From contig CP137680.1 in the NCBI GenBank assembly GCA_037976565.1, forward strand, positions 29,657,694 through 29,721,693: a DNA stretch of 64,000 nucleotides. Reading direction: 5' to 3'. A model generated the notes under the pieces. That model had not been told where the DNA came from. It did not search any database and was given only the letters and a program-made list of their open reading frames with translations. A program made the translations under genes and the position numbers. Positions 11,077 through 22,330 of this stretch are shown here, piece after piece (positions within the stretch are counted from its first letter, which is position 1; each line of letters starts with the position of its first letter). The DNA comes from Mesocentrotus franciscanus (lineage: Eukaryota; Echinodermata; Echinoidea; Camarodonta; Strongylocentrotidae).

Positions 11077-11937
11077 GGGCCGTATTCTGAACCCTGTGTT
11101 ATCTCTAATATTGTTGTATCTTTGAAGATAAGATAAAGTTGGTATTCTGACCATTGTTGTAACTTTTGTTGTATCTTTTGTTGTATCTTTTCTCTCATTT
11201 CTTTGGTCGCGCCTGCGCTCAAACTTTGTGCGCTTGAATAGTGCGTAGTATTATAAAAATGGCGCTTAATCCTCATTTGCATATGCGCACGGGAGATAAT
11301 ATGACAAGATAATTGGTATTATGAAAATTGTTGTATCTTTTATCTTATCTTATCTTGCGTGGTATTTACAACAATATTTACAACAGGTAGGGGGTGTTGT
11401 ATCTTTCGGGTGATATAATGGCGGCAATATTCCTTGCCCAGAACCAACTTCGTGCCAATAGTCAGTTAGAAAAAGATTGTGTGTTGACCGGAGACGTCAC
11501 AGATGAGAACTTTCTAAGAAATTACATGCTAGAATATGACGATTTTAATGCTCTCATCTATAACCACTAATTGAAAGCGTGACTTGTCTTCATGATCTAC
11601 ATGCCACAGCGCATATGATGCGCGTAATAAGCACTCAATTTACTAATTACGCCCAAGATTGGTATGCGCTAGGCGCATCATTAGATATGGCATAAAGAAT
11701 TTCTATTGGTTGACCTACTTATCATGCTTATATAAAATAGATTTTGATTGGTAGGGTCCATAAAAATGGGCGTGTCAGCAGTGGTCAAAGATAAGATAGA
11801 GGCGGTCCTTCAAGAGATAACACAGGGATAAAATGATTTTCAGAATACCAACTTACAACAATATTAGCGCTGTGTTATCTCTGGGAGATACAACAAAAGA
11901 TAACACAAAACTTACAACAATGTTCAGAATACCGCCC
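11077..11937. mobile_element. Non-autonomous DNA transposon, GGGC(C/G)GTATTCTGAAC ends, CTG target duplication
   Basis: Inverted ends GGGCCGTATTCTGAAC and GTTCAGAATACCGCCC are flanked by CTG on both sides (11074-11076 and 11938-11940). Subterminal regions are full of TTGTTGTATCTTTT and GAGATAACACAG motifs in inverted orientation. The 3-bp duplication and GC-rich ends fit a PIF/Harbinger-like element. Removing the element and one CTG rejoins GTTAATGCCCTTCTGGCTCTCAAC, given here in two pieces: GTTAATGCCCTT before and CTGGCTCTCAAC after. That is an arm of the recurring hairpin motif. No transposase is encoded. Confidence 0.82.
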
Positions 11938-12524
11938 CTGGCTCTCAACACACACTATACCATAAGAAGAAGTATGATGTGCTTCCGATTATGAACCAAT
12001 GATCTAACTCATTAGCTCATATTATATAAGTATAATTATGAGTTGCAGTGGGGGTAGATCATTGATATCAGAAAAGATAATATCTACATGTATATGTTTT
12101 GTTAGCTTTGTAATCAATCAAGACATTGGGTATGTTGACATTATACAGACAAAAAGTAAATATTTACACAATCTCTTGATATTGCCAATAGACCAATGTA
12201 CAATTGTACATACATGTAGCAATGAAACAAGGTCATAAAATCTTTGCTGGTTTCGGGAACCGACGTATCTCCTATGCGCTTTTATCAGTTTTTGAAAACA
12301 GTTGCAATACAGTGACATATTTCCTGCTTGAGGTTATTAAGATAACTTAAAGTTCAATTTTTTATTTTGGGGGTATTTCAACCTGACCTTTTTTGAGTTT
12401 TCTAAAGGAATAAAGCAAACAAACTGGGATTTGTGGAGGAAATTTCTGAAACTGACTTTCCTTGATCTGCCAAGGTCAATGTTAGTCTGGTTGAATCAAC
12501 CAATATACACTCATCTGCTGAGAG

Positions 12525-12780
12525 GACACTACGTTAGTCTACATTTGCCACTCTCCACCCAGGTGTTAAATGGGTACCTGTTAGGATGCGAACATTAATG
12601 TAGTTTGCTCAGCATTGTCAGCATCTGTAAAATGGGGTCTGGCTGGAATGCTCCCCAGGGAGTGGAGAATGTACATACAATGTGTGCAGGCAAACCTGAA
12701 TTCAATATATCTGTAAAGCGCTTAGAGACATCGTTGATGTATTAAGCGCTATATAAACACAGAATATTATCAATATTATT
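12525..12780 (+). repeat. SINE or LINE-tail repeat ending in ATT-rich tail
   Basis: The region opens with CTCCACCCAGGTGTTAAATG, a block shared with 50-130. It ends with GTAAAGCGCTTAGAGACATC, then AAGCGCTATATAAA and an ATT-rich tail. The GCGCTATATAAA plus ATT tail is typical of L2-like LINE and SINE 3' ends, and the same tail occurs at 58087-58160 in reverse. Sense orientation is plus. Confidence 0.65.
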
Positions 12781-13650
12781 ACATTGATATGAGTCGAAAC
12801 CCTTCCGTCTCTCTGCAGATGACTTTCTTACAGGGCAAGCCTTATAGCGATGCAATTGAAAAGTTTAAGGGATTAGAAAGAGATTTTAGGATTACTTGCT
12901 TCAGATAGATGGGTTTCCATGAAAAGAGAAGTACCGGTACCTCTTTAGATCAAGTATGCAGGTCTCCATTGTTCAAAACGGAACAATATTGTGCTGGTCT
13001 TTTCAGTGCAAAGGATTAAGAAAACATTTCGATTTCATTTGAACAGAGGGACAGGCAAGCTCTAGATAACTTTGGTTGCTTTCTTCACTTCTCTGCATGG
13101 TCAGCCATTTGCCAAATATGCAATTTTTGTGCACAAAACAATATAAGTAGTAAGTGAGGTAAGGATTTCTTTGTACAACACTGCAAACTTAACCCTTTCC
13201 GGTCTTCATTAGCTCCATGACAACTCTTTTAACACCCATATAGATTGGCAGTTTAATCATCTTGAAGCCTTTGATATATCTATCCCATCATATACACAAT
13301 GTGGCACATGGATATCAGCTGTGTGACATGTAAAGACTTAACTAATTCTTCCAATACTCTTACAATGGGAGGAATATAATTATGCAAGAAAATATGAACT
13401 CTAACATAACATGCTGTGGTTCAGAACTCATGAAAGAAGATGGTGTTTTAACATTAATGTTTTTTGTAATGTAAATTTAACTGTAACAGTACTTAAGGAG
13501 ATTCTGATTCTGATTATAATCTTGTTGATATTTTAACAGAGTAATCATAATTTTGTTTAGCCATTCAGGTGGCAAAATATACTTGACAATATATTATTTA
13601 CATTGCAGGATGTGTATAGTCATCGCAAGATGGTGAACATTAACTTCTGT
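12781..13650. other. Intergenic DNA, no gene seen
   Basis: A 29-codon open frame starting at 12820 and preceded by a pyrimidine-rich CTCTCTGCAG was considered as an exon, but it has no recognisable homology. Nothing else supported. Confidence 0.35.
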
Positions 13651-13718
13651 TCGGAGCTAGAAGTGCGTTAATTCTGTGTTAAATTATATGAGTTAATGCC
13701 CGTTTGGCTCCATACAGA
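13651..13718. repeat. Short hairpin element, diverged copy
   Basis: The left arm is CGGAGCTAGAAGTGCGTTAA and the right arm GAGTTAATGCCCGTTTGGCTCC, which pair after a spacer of about 20 bases. It is a diverged copy of the hairpin at 35553-35620. Confidence 0.6.
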
Positions 13719-13915
13719 CAATTTCACATATGTATCAGAGTCTTATATATCTTCAAATATCATGAGTTATTTAGAGCTTTAGCAAGATTAGTATACTAAT
13801 TACTTCTTGCCCTCATTAAAAGACGCATCAATCATTTTTACATTGATGAGTACTTTTTTCTTAGAAATAACAAATTTTTAATGCCATCCTCAATGTTTTT
13901 GTTATTTAAAGCCCC

Positions 13916-14096
13916 TCTGCACTAGTTTGGCCAGGAGGGATTAAACCTCCCAGGATGGTCACTGACAGGTGGTTATCTCATTAACTCAGCTCTCAATTAA
14001 GTAAAAGAGGATCATGGGGGACCAACGGGCACCGCTTAGGCATTGTTTTCTATATAGAGGGAGCAAGTAGCTACAAGTAGTGCAGTGGGGCTTTAA
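13916..14096. mobile_element. TTAA-flanked MITE, family GCACTAGTTTGGCC, copy 2
   Basis: Bounded by TTAA at 13916-13919 and 14093-14096. The ends are AAAGCCCCTCTGCACTA and TAGTGCAGTGGGGCTTT, a nearly perfect inverted repeat. This is the best-preserved copy of the three in the window and has the same orientation as the one at 9826-10013. Confidence 0.85.
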
Positions 14097-15929
14097 GTGT
14101 TGGCTACTGTTTGCAGATTTGGCAACTTCTCAAGATGTGTCACCTAAATTATAATTAATTCATAATACATCCCTTAGCAGTACATTGTCTCCTTTATGTG
14201 ACGTTTGTGCATTATCTTTTGATCCACAATGCTAGGAATGACACATTATACAGCCTGAGCAGAAAGAGCAAAAATCACAGACAATTTTAAGCCTACTACC
14301 AATGCAGTACGTTGTGGCATTCTCAAATAAGAGTGATTTAAATGTAACTAGTCATTAAAGTCTCTAAATTGGCAACACTATAAAATCACTATTTTCATGT
14401 ACAAACTGGTAATTGTTAAATTTAATTATTTTTTGCAATTTTCTTTCACATTGGTTCAGTTAATATACATTTTTTTCTCTTCTAACTATGAAGGAGTGAA
14501 AATGAGATTAAGTGTTGCCAATTGGGGAGGAAAAACTGAATAATTTAGAATATAAGGAGACCTATAATGACCTACCTATGGCATGCATAATGTCCTAATT
14601 TGAATTGTATTTGTTTTTCATTTCAATTCATTGTTTTAAGTGTTCTGTATGTCCAATTGTATATAAGTATCATGCTTCATATGTTTTTACTTATTTATTA
14701 TATTTTCAGGCATAGACTATACATTGTATAAATGGCATAAACACGCATTTATGGATAAATATCCTGATGTAATGTACATTTGTTTCTGTTTTACTGATGT
14801 TATCACCATTTTCATTGATGCACTAGTGGTATATCTATGTACCTTAAGATATCATTATATATCCCAGTTTTACTTGAGACACAAATTTAGGAAATTGGAA
14901 CAATTATAAAAAAATCATATTAATATTTTGGTTCGAGACTTACAAAGATTTCATCTCCGGTATTACTTCCATCCATGCAGAACATAATTTTATGTCAACT
15001 TTACAGAGCCAGAAGGATGTTATCTCATTCAGATGGTGTTTAAATATTGATATATTTTTTCCTTGTTGAATCAGAACTCACTGAAGGTATCAAATGATTA
15101 TACATGTAGCCTTGTCTCAAATGTTAGTGATCTTCCATTCCTAGGTTTATTTGAATCCTTACCGGCTTTGATACATGCTTGCTTTACATATACTAGATTT
15201 CTTTTTAATGTTATATAATTATATTCACTGCTTTACACTGATCAAGATATAATCTCATTTTGAAATGTCGAGCTTACTGATTATTAGATAGTACAGCATA
15301 GATTTTTGTTTTCATTTTATGAGAAAAACAAATTTCTCTTAAAGCCTGATTATAGAAAACCTATTTAATTATTTTGGGGATATTCAAATAAACTAAATGT
15401 TTCCTTATTTGTGTTAATATTGTTTTTTGATGTTTGAAAGTAGAAACCAAGGTCTTTTCTTTTTCTTAATTTTGATAATATTTTGGTTTTATAGTATGAT
15501 TTGATAATCCAGGGATATGATGTTGGGATGAATACTTGATTTGGTATGTATGATAGTGGACAATTGTGACAGGATAAGGATGATTATTTATATGGGTGTA
15601 GTTGTGTAAAGAAAAAAAGTGGTTTTATTTTATATTTCATTACCATGTGATGGTTTAATTATTTAAGATATTTATGCTGGCTTACGAGAAGATGAAAATT
15701 AAAAACACTCTACTTTTATTTCTTATGTGCCAAGTGTTCAATTTCTTTTTTGTCTTCTTTTTTATAAGTGCAGAAGGGTAATGATGTCTTTCCATCTATA
15801 CATTTTGAGGTCTTATGTGATGATAATTTGATGGGAATTGTGACAGATAAGAGTAATTGTGATAAGGATATATTTTTGTGTTGCAAATGGCAGTATACAT
15901 CATCACCATTAACATCATAATGCTCTACA
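14097..15929. other. AT-rich intergenic DNA, no gene seen
   Basis: A single hairpin-motif arm (AGAGCCAGAAGGATGTTAT) is at 15004-15023. No supported exon or RNA gene was found. Confidence 0.4.
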
Positions 15930-15932
15930 ATG

Positions 15933-15964
<32 letters not shown>

Positions 15965-16097
15965 GATGATGGTGATGATGATAATGATGGTGATAATGAT
16001 GATGATGATAGTGATGATGATAATGATGGTGATGATGATGATGATGATAGGGATGATGATGGTGATAGTGATGATGATGATGGTGATGATAATGATG
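15930..16097 (+). repeat. GAT trinucleotide microsatellite, interrupted
   Basis: About 170 bases of GAT/GGT/AAT-type triplets. All three forward frames stay open (poly-Asp or poly-Met) only because of the repeat, so no protein is claimed. Confidence 0.9.
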
Positions 16098-16377
16098 GGT
16101 GATGAATGTTGGTGAGGATGGTATTGATTATAACATGTTAATATGAAGAGCTTAGGTGCTAACATACTTGTTAAGTATATAGTTGTAATGAGTATATGAA
16201 AATACTAATCTGTGATGGTAATAATAGCAATGATAATAGCAATGATGTGAAGTACGATTGTGAAGATGTGGGTGATGGAACAAGAAGAGAAAGATGATGT
16301 TTGAAATAAAAAATCAAGTGATGATGTATGAAACAGAGGATGAATATAAGAGATAATGATTATAACCTGCCATCAAA

Positions 16378-16575
16378 TTTTTCTTGTTCTTCTTGTTCTT
16401 GTAGTTGTTGTTCTTGTTGTTCTTGATGTTCTTGTTCTTCTTGTTCTTCTTATTCTTGTTTTGTTGTTGTTGTCCTTCTTCTTCTCGTTCTTCGTCTTCT
16501 TTTTCTTCTTCTCTCCTCCTTTTTCTTCTTCTCTCCTCCTTCTCCTCCATTTTTTTCCTACCCTTTCTTCTCCTT
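16378..16575 (+). repeat. CTT/TTG pyrimidine-rich microsatellite
   Basis: Interrupted TTCTTGTTCTTC-type repeats passing into TCTTCTTCTCTCCTCC. This asymmetric pyrimidine strand lies 50 bases before an exon-like open stretch and could serve as a polypyrimidine tract, but it is first of all a simple repeat. Confidence 0.85.
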
Positions 16576-16623
16576 TTTGTCATTCTCAAAACCGTCATAA
16601 GTCTTACTTCTTGACTAAATCAG

Positions 16624-16732
16624 CGTTAGTAAGCTACTTGTCCGCTGCGTGTTTCACGAAGACCTCTTTTCCAAGATCAAGGACAACATCCTGACTAAGA
16701 AGTTATGGCGCCTCCGACCCACTGAACTGTAA
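16624..16732 (+). CDS. Possible terminal exon, unrecognised
   Basis: After AAATCAG an open stretch codes for 35 residues and a stop (VSKLLVRCVFHEDLFSKIK, then DNILTKKLWRLRPTEL). Unlike the surrounding DNA, third codon positions are rich in C and G (GTC CGC TGC GTG, CTC, TCC, AAG, ATC), which is how real exons in this window look. No partner exon was found upstream and I do not recognise the protein. It may be the end of an unknown gene, a fragment of a processed copy, or chance. A short inverted repeat (CCACTGAACT against AGTTCAGTG) spans its stop region. Confidence 0.3.
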
Positions 16733-17046
16733 CACTACGTATAGAGTTCAGTGCTCCGACCCTGCCATTTCTATGTCAAAATTGTTTAAGTCGATGTGCA
16801 GCGCCATCACATGTCATTTATTGGGTAGAGATCTATAAAGGCCAGTCAAAACAGCAAATTTTAGGGGGAAACTCAAAAGAAATTGCGAAAGAAGTTATTG
16901 CACTGCAATGTCCTTCGGGAAAATCCTCTAGACAACATACTAAAAGTCTAGGAAAATCTAAGTAGTGGAGAGCAGTTAAAGTTGCATTATATGCAAATTA
17001 GTTATTGTCATATTAGAAAATTCATATTTTACCTATAGATTTGCAA

Positions 17047-17463
17047 TTAAAGGGCAAGTCCACTCCAAAAATAACTTACTTTCAATAAAAGCAGAAAAAT
17101 CAGACAAACCAATCAAAAAAAGTTTGAGCAAAATCGGATAACTAATAAGAAAGTTGTGAATTTTTGAAAAAGTATGTAAAACTATGGAACAGTGATATTC
17201 ACAACACAAATTGCCAAGATGGTTATCAGTTTGTGACGTCATGTCCTCACAACTTATCAATTGCTTTATATAGTTTAATCCCATTAATTTCCCTTTTTAT
17301 CCCCCAAAACTTGATTTCCCCATGCCTTTGCCCAGGTTATATGATTTGTATCATATTGCGTGCATGACATTTCCTAAAAACTTTTATGAATTTTGAAGAA
17401 TCGATACTAATTTTTCTGCTTCTATTGAAAGTAAGTTATTTTTGGAGTGGACTTGGGCTTTAA
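17047..17463. mobile_element. TTAA-flanked MITE, family AAGGGCAAGTCCACTCC, intact copy
   Basis: Bounded by TTAA at 17047-17050 and 17460-17463. Long inverted ends: AGGGCAAGTCCACTCCAAAA, then ATAACTTACTTTCAATAAAAGC at the left, mirrored at the right. At 417 bases it is the best reference copy of a family also present at 21901-22171 and 60587-62232. Piggybac- and Kolobok-type elements duplicate TTAA. No transposase. Confidence 0.85.
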
Positions 17464-18339
17464 GTACTACATGTAAAGGGGTTTAGTTCTAAAAGTGATG
17501 TTTATAAGGTCAGTGAACACAATGACAACATTTTCAGATTGATTCCATTACTTTAATTTTAATAATCCATTACTTTAATTTGGATAATAAGCAAGTTAAC
17601 ATCAGCCATGAAAAAGAATTTATATTTTTCATGAATTTGCATCGAAGTACCCGAAGGAAAAAATCTAAATGCCCCACATTATGTTCTAAACATGGTATAC
17701 ACATTTTTATTATACCGAGATACTGGCTAAAATTAGGGGGGAATATCCTCCCAAAATAACCACACATTTTCGGCTCTTTCAATATTTTACACATTACACA
17801 ACTCAATGCAATTGGTCAAACTTTGATGGTATTTTAATTATCCACCATATGACACCAGAGCCATGGTGAATTGGTGTTTTACTTTAAAGTTATCTTTAAA
17901 AATCGATTTAAACACACAAAACACGTCTTCAATATATGCATAAAGTTAATACACATCATTATGTGGAAAAAAAATTGTTTTTGTGGAAATCAAGTCAATA
18001 ATTTTGGGTTGCTATAACTTTCACTGAAGAGATATATAAGCCTCTCCTTTACACAATATATTGTTTTTTGTACATGGGCATATTCTTGGAAAGATATGAA
18101 AAAGTACACCTCTCCGATTTTGAGATATGGAAAATAACGTTTTTTTAATCAAATGAAATGTTTTGACCAAAAAAAAATCACCAAAATACAAATCACGTTT
18201 TTTACCTGAAATCGTGACTTTAATTCATCTCAATTCCGTTGAAATTGCTATCAAAATGAAGAGAATTATTCTCTTTCATATGACACAAAACTATAATGTT
18301 GGTTGACACTTTTTTTCGTCTAAAGGGCCGCTTTTTGTG
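17464..18339. other. AT-rich intergenic DNA, no gene seen
   Basis: No exon or repeat with clear ends recognised. Confidence 0.35.
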
Positions 18340-18765
18340 GACGGATCCAGGGGCCTGAGGGCCCCTGCTCTAGCAAAAAAAAGGTTAAAACACCCTTTTT
18401 GAAAAAAGAAGATGGGCCCCTCCTGGCGCCCAAGGGGTGGCGGTGGAAAAAACCCTTCCCGGAGGAAAAAATTTGTTCGGGTGCCAATTTTTTTTTTTGC
18501 TCACTACCGCCCCCTCCCCTCCCCTCCCCTCCCGGTCACACAAAAAGAAGAAGATGGCCCCCTCCTGGCGCCCTAGGGGGTGGGTGGCGGTGGAAAAAAA
18601 TTTTCGGGTGCCAAAAAAAAAATTTGTGCCCACTACCCCTGGCGCCCAAGGGGGGGGGGTGGCGGTGCAAAAAAAAATAACCCTTCCCGGAGGAAAACAA
18701 AAATTTCGGGTGCCCCCCCCCCCCGCAGGACGCCCCTCCGATTTCGGGGTGACTGCTACAAATTG
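18340..18765. repeat. GC-rich block of degenerate repeated modules
   Basis: Modules recur irregularly: TGGCGCCC(A/T)AGGGG with GTGGCGGTG(G/C)AAAAA at 18424, 18566 and 18640; CCCTTCCCGGAGGAAAA at about 18453 and 18684; TTCGGGTGCC at about 18477, 18603 and 18705. Long A, C and G homopolymers alternate. The long open frames here are artefacts of composition. The opening CAGGGGCCTGAGGGCCCC resembles a hAT-type end, but no clean partner end was found. Confidence 0.6.
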
Positions 18766-19343
18766 AAATAAAAAAACACCTCTGAAATATTGTGTATTAT
18801 GATAAAATCTTTCGAATAAACAAGGTGTGCTTAGTTTGTATGGTATAGTACGTGGCAACCAACTCAAAATCTGAGCATGATATTTGACTTTGGCCCTCCG
18901 CTTATTCAATGGTAGCTGGTTTGGGGGTGATATGATTATAATTGATTTGCTAATGCTATTTGGTATTTCTCCAATGTCATAGCTGTTTATAAGCTGTGTG
19001 ATTTCTTATAGACCCCAAACACAGAGAGCTTCTAGTCCGGATGGATTATTGTCTGGTCCTGTGCACAGCTTTGCCGTATTTCATGTTCTCCATGGCAGCT
19101 TTAATTACTTCTTTGGTGAGAAATGGAGGGCCTAGCTTCAATATTTATCTTTATTTGGGGGTTTCACCTCTCTCATCATGGAATAGATTTTCTACATATT
19201 CAGATCATCTTCCTATAATGTTTTATCTTTATCCATACGAATACTTATGAGCCATCCTAACTATACTTTGATTTTCTAATGCATATCATATTGCGCTACT
19301 TTTGATGGGTTTTCTTCTTTCCTCACATTTTCATCGATACATG

Positions 19344-21119
19344 CAGCGGAGCGACTTCCAAAGTGAGGGGGGCACCAACAAAAAAGGGCACTTTCTGGAG
19401 AAAAAAGGGCACCTTCAAAGGGAAATCTCAAAGCGAAAATATACAATTTTTTAGACATTGGTATGTACCCCTATATTGTGATTACATTATCAGGGATGAT
19501 TTCAATATTTGTTTCTTTTTATACATCATATAACATATTGCTTAAGCATCATACTTAGCAGTTGGGTGTGATGGTCTGAAAATTAATTTGCGAGCGAACA
19601 AAGCGAGTGAGGAAAATTTTTAAGATTTGTGAGGTCGCAGTGCGAAAAATTACATCTTATAAAGAGGAAAAACCCAATCCTGATGGGGTTATAAGCACAT
19701 TCTCATAACGGAAGACTAAAAAGACCTTTGATAAGTAACATAATTATAACATCTATAAATGCGAGCGAGCTTTGGGGGAAATTGCTCTTAGTCGCTTGAA
19801 ATTAGGGGCACGTTTAATGATGAGAGGAAAAGGGGACACTTATCGAAAGGGAAAGGACAGTTATTAGAAAAGAAAAGGAGCTCGTGTCAAAGTACAAAGG
19901 CTAATTATCAGAGGTGAAAATGGGGCACTTCTTACACCTAAAAAAAAGGCACTCACCAGGGATGAAAAAGGCACTTATAAGAATGGGAAATGGGCATTTG
20001 TCTACGCAAATAGGCACCCATTAGATTTTGAATGGGGCATTTATGAAACAGGGATAGGTTCCTTATTAGAAAGGAAAAAGGGCACGTATGATTGTATCAG
20101 AGGTGAAAAGGGGTACTTATCGCATCTGAAAAGGGGCGCTGACCATATATGAAAAGAGGCACTTATGAGAATGAAAAAATGGCACTAATAATAAAGGGAA
20201 ATGTGCATTTGATGAAAGAAAAGGGGCACCGATCAGATTTTAATAGGGGCATTTATCGGAGGTGAAAGGGGGCTTTTATGAGAAGGGGAAGTGGCTCTTA
20301 TTAAAAAGAAAAAGAAGCACGTATCAGTGTTAAAAGGGTATTTATCAGAGGTGAAAAGGGGTAATTATGAGAAAGGGAAGGGGCACTTATAAAAGCATTT
20401 GTTAGAAAGGAAAAGTGGCGACGCGTCAAAATAAAAGGGGCATTTATTAGAGATGAAAAGAGCGCTTATCAGGAGGGGGAGGGGCACTTGTCAAAGTAAA
20501 ACGAGTATCTCTCAGAATTGAATAGGGTCATTTACAAGAGATGAAAAGGGGCACTTATGAGAATGAAAAGGAACCATTTTCATAGGTGAAAGGGGGCATT
20601 TATAAAAAGGGGAAGGGGCTCTTTTTTAAATGGGGGCATTTATCATAAGGAAAAGGGGCACTTATTAGAAAGGAAAGGGGGCACATGTGAAAATATAAGG
20701 CGCGCTTATCCGAGTTAAAATAAGGGGAAGGGGCACTTGTCAAAGCAAAAGGGGCACCTCTCAGATTTGAATAGGGCAATTATCAGAAGTGAAGGGGGCG
20801 CTTAACAAAAGTGAAAGGGGGCGCTTCTCGTACCTGAAAAGGGGCACTTACTAGATATTAAAAAGGGCACTTATGAGAATGGAAAATGGACACTTATTGC
20901 AAAGGAAAATGGGAACTTGTCGAAGGAAAGGGGGTAGGTGTCAAAATAAAAGGGGCACTTATCAGAGGTGGAAAGGGGAAAGGGCACTATTACAAATTAA
21001 AAGGGGCACTTTTTTCATATGTAAAAAGGGGCACTTCTTACAATGTTAAAGGGGCACTTTTGGGGTATTTGAAAAAGTGGGGGCGCTGTGCCCCCTACCC
21101 CCTGGGAGCGCCGCCTCTG
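19344..21119. mobile_element. Putative hAT-like element filled by a diverged 22-25 bp minisatellite
   Basis: The interior is a long, strongly diverged tandem array with consensus near GAAAAGGGGCACTTATNAGA, readable from about 19370 to 21075. The ends look like inverted repeats: the left CAGCGGAGCGACTTCC with AGGGGGGCACC pairs imperfectly with the complement of the right end, CAGAGGCGGCGCTCCC with AGGGGGCAC. A CAG(N)GGCG start is typical of hAT elements, which duplicate 8 bp. The flanks GATACATG and GCTTCATT agree at only 5 of 8 positions, so the transposon reading is tentative. No transposase frame. Confidence 0.55.
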
Positions 21120-21127
21120 GCTTCATT

Positions 21128-21900
21128 GCATTTTTACTTTATTTCTTTATTTAAGTTTTTGTATTTTTCTTCATTTTCATACTTTTCTCCTCATATCTAG
21201 AATATTTGGCTGTCGCTAACTTCAACTTTTTGCTCGGCCGTACCGTGCAAATAAATAGTCTGCTAACTTTTACACTATGCGCGTGCGGAAAAACAATGCA
21301 TGCATATTGCACGCAACGCAATGCAATGTGAATGAAACGGGGAATTCCTGATTTTCTGCGTTGTTCATTGCATTCAGCGTGTATGTATCACTGTAGGCCT
21401 ATGTTGTTTTGTATATATATGAAATGTGTATGGTCTGATTACATATCGTTGTGTTTTACTGTACCAGCTTTCACGTCAAAGGGTATGATTAAACGACATG
21501 GATATCTCTAGATCTACATGAATTCTGTTTGATTATCTAACTGACGTAAGTTAGATCTGGGTAGCCTACCGGTATCATATCATTCCGACATCAGAAGCAA
21601 AGACGAGTCGCAGTGTCAGGGACACGGACACTGAGCTGAGCTGAGCTGTGTCGACTGTCGTCGCGTCGGTGACATTGCATTTTCGTGAATGATCTTCACC
21701 GTTCCATTTCATTTGTCAGGTTTGTTGACTGATTTTGAAAATAAGCTTTTATAAGCCTTCTCGTGAAAAATAAGCCACTGGTCATCGAGTGTGTATACTC
21801 GCACTTGCGTGTAAAGTACAGTATGAGGAGGTGGAATCCCCCGCGACGTACGTAGGCCTACTACTACTAGCCTACTATAGACTAGTACAAGATTATAAAT
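21128..21900. other. Intergenic DNA, no gene seen
   Basis: Includes a small GAGCTGAGCTGAGCTG repeat near 21633-21648. Nothing else recognised. Confidence 0.35.
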
Positions 21901-22171
21901 ATAAAGGGCAAGTCCACTCCAAAAATAACTTACTTTCAATAAAAGCAGAAAAATCAGACAAACCAATCAAAAATAGTTTGAGCAAAATCGGATAACTAAT
22001 AAGAAAGTTATGCATTTTTGAAAAAGTATGTAAAAGTAGACTACTATGGAACAACACAAATTGCCAAGAATATTAGTTATCCGATTTTGCTCAAACTTTT
22101 TTTGATTGGTTTGTCTGATTTTTCTGGTTTTATAGAAAGTAAGCTATTTTTGGAGTGGACTTGGGCTTTAA
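21901..22171. mobile_element. TTAA-type MITE, family AAGGGCAAGTCCACTCC, internally deleted copy
   Basis: Both inverted ends match the 17047-17463 copy, but much of the interior is gone, leaving 271 bases. The right flank keeps TTAA (22168-22171); the left flank is ATAA, one base changed. The remaining structure would fold as a near-perfect hairpin. Confidence 0.8.
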
Positions 22172-22330
22172 TATTATTTTACCGGGCATATTAAATGCTC
22201 ATGTATATACTGACTAGATCTGCTGTGTAACTTGAATTAGACAATTGGACACTGGCATTATCATTAAATAGGCAACCACCATTCACTCCACACAGTAGCG
22301 CCTTCAGGCTTTATTGCGTCAATCTTTAAT

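Noticed and set aside
12820..12909. Small open frame after CTCTCTGCAG, MTFLQGKPYSDAIEKFKGLE
   Set aside because: Only 29 codons, no recognised similarity and no partner exon; the acceptor could be chance.
15716..16165. 149-codon Ile-rich minus-strand frame
   Set aside because: Its length comes from the GAT microsatellite; no domain or splice support.
18385..18909. 174-codon minus-strand frame with Phe/Gly/Pro-rich product
   Set aside because: Composition artefact of a GC-rich repeat with long homopolymers.
19344..21119. CRISPR-like array
   Set aside because: Units are contiguous and diverged with no unique spacers, and the genome is animal; it is a minisatellite.
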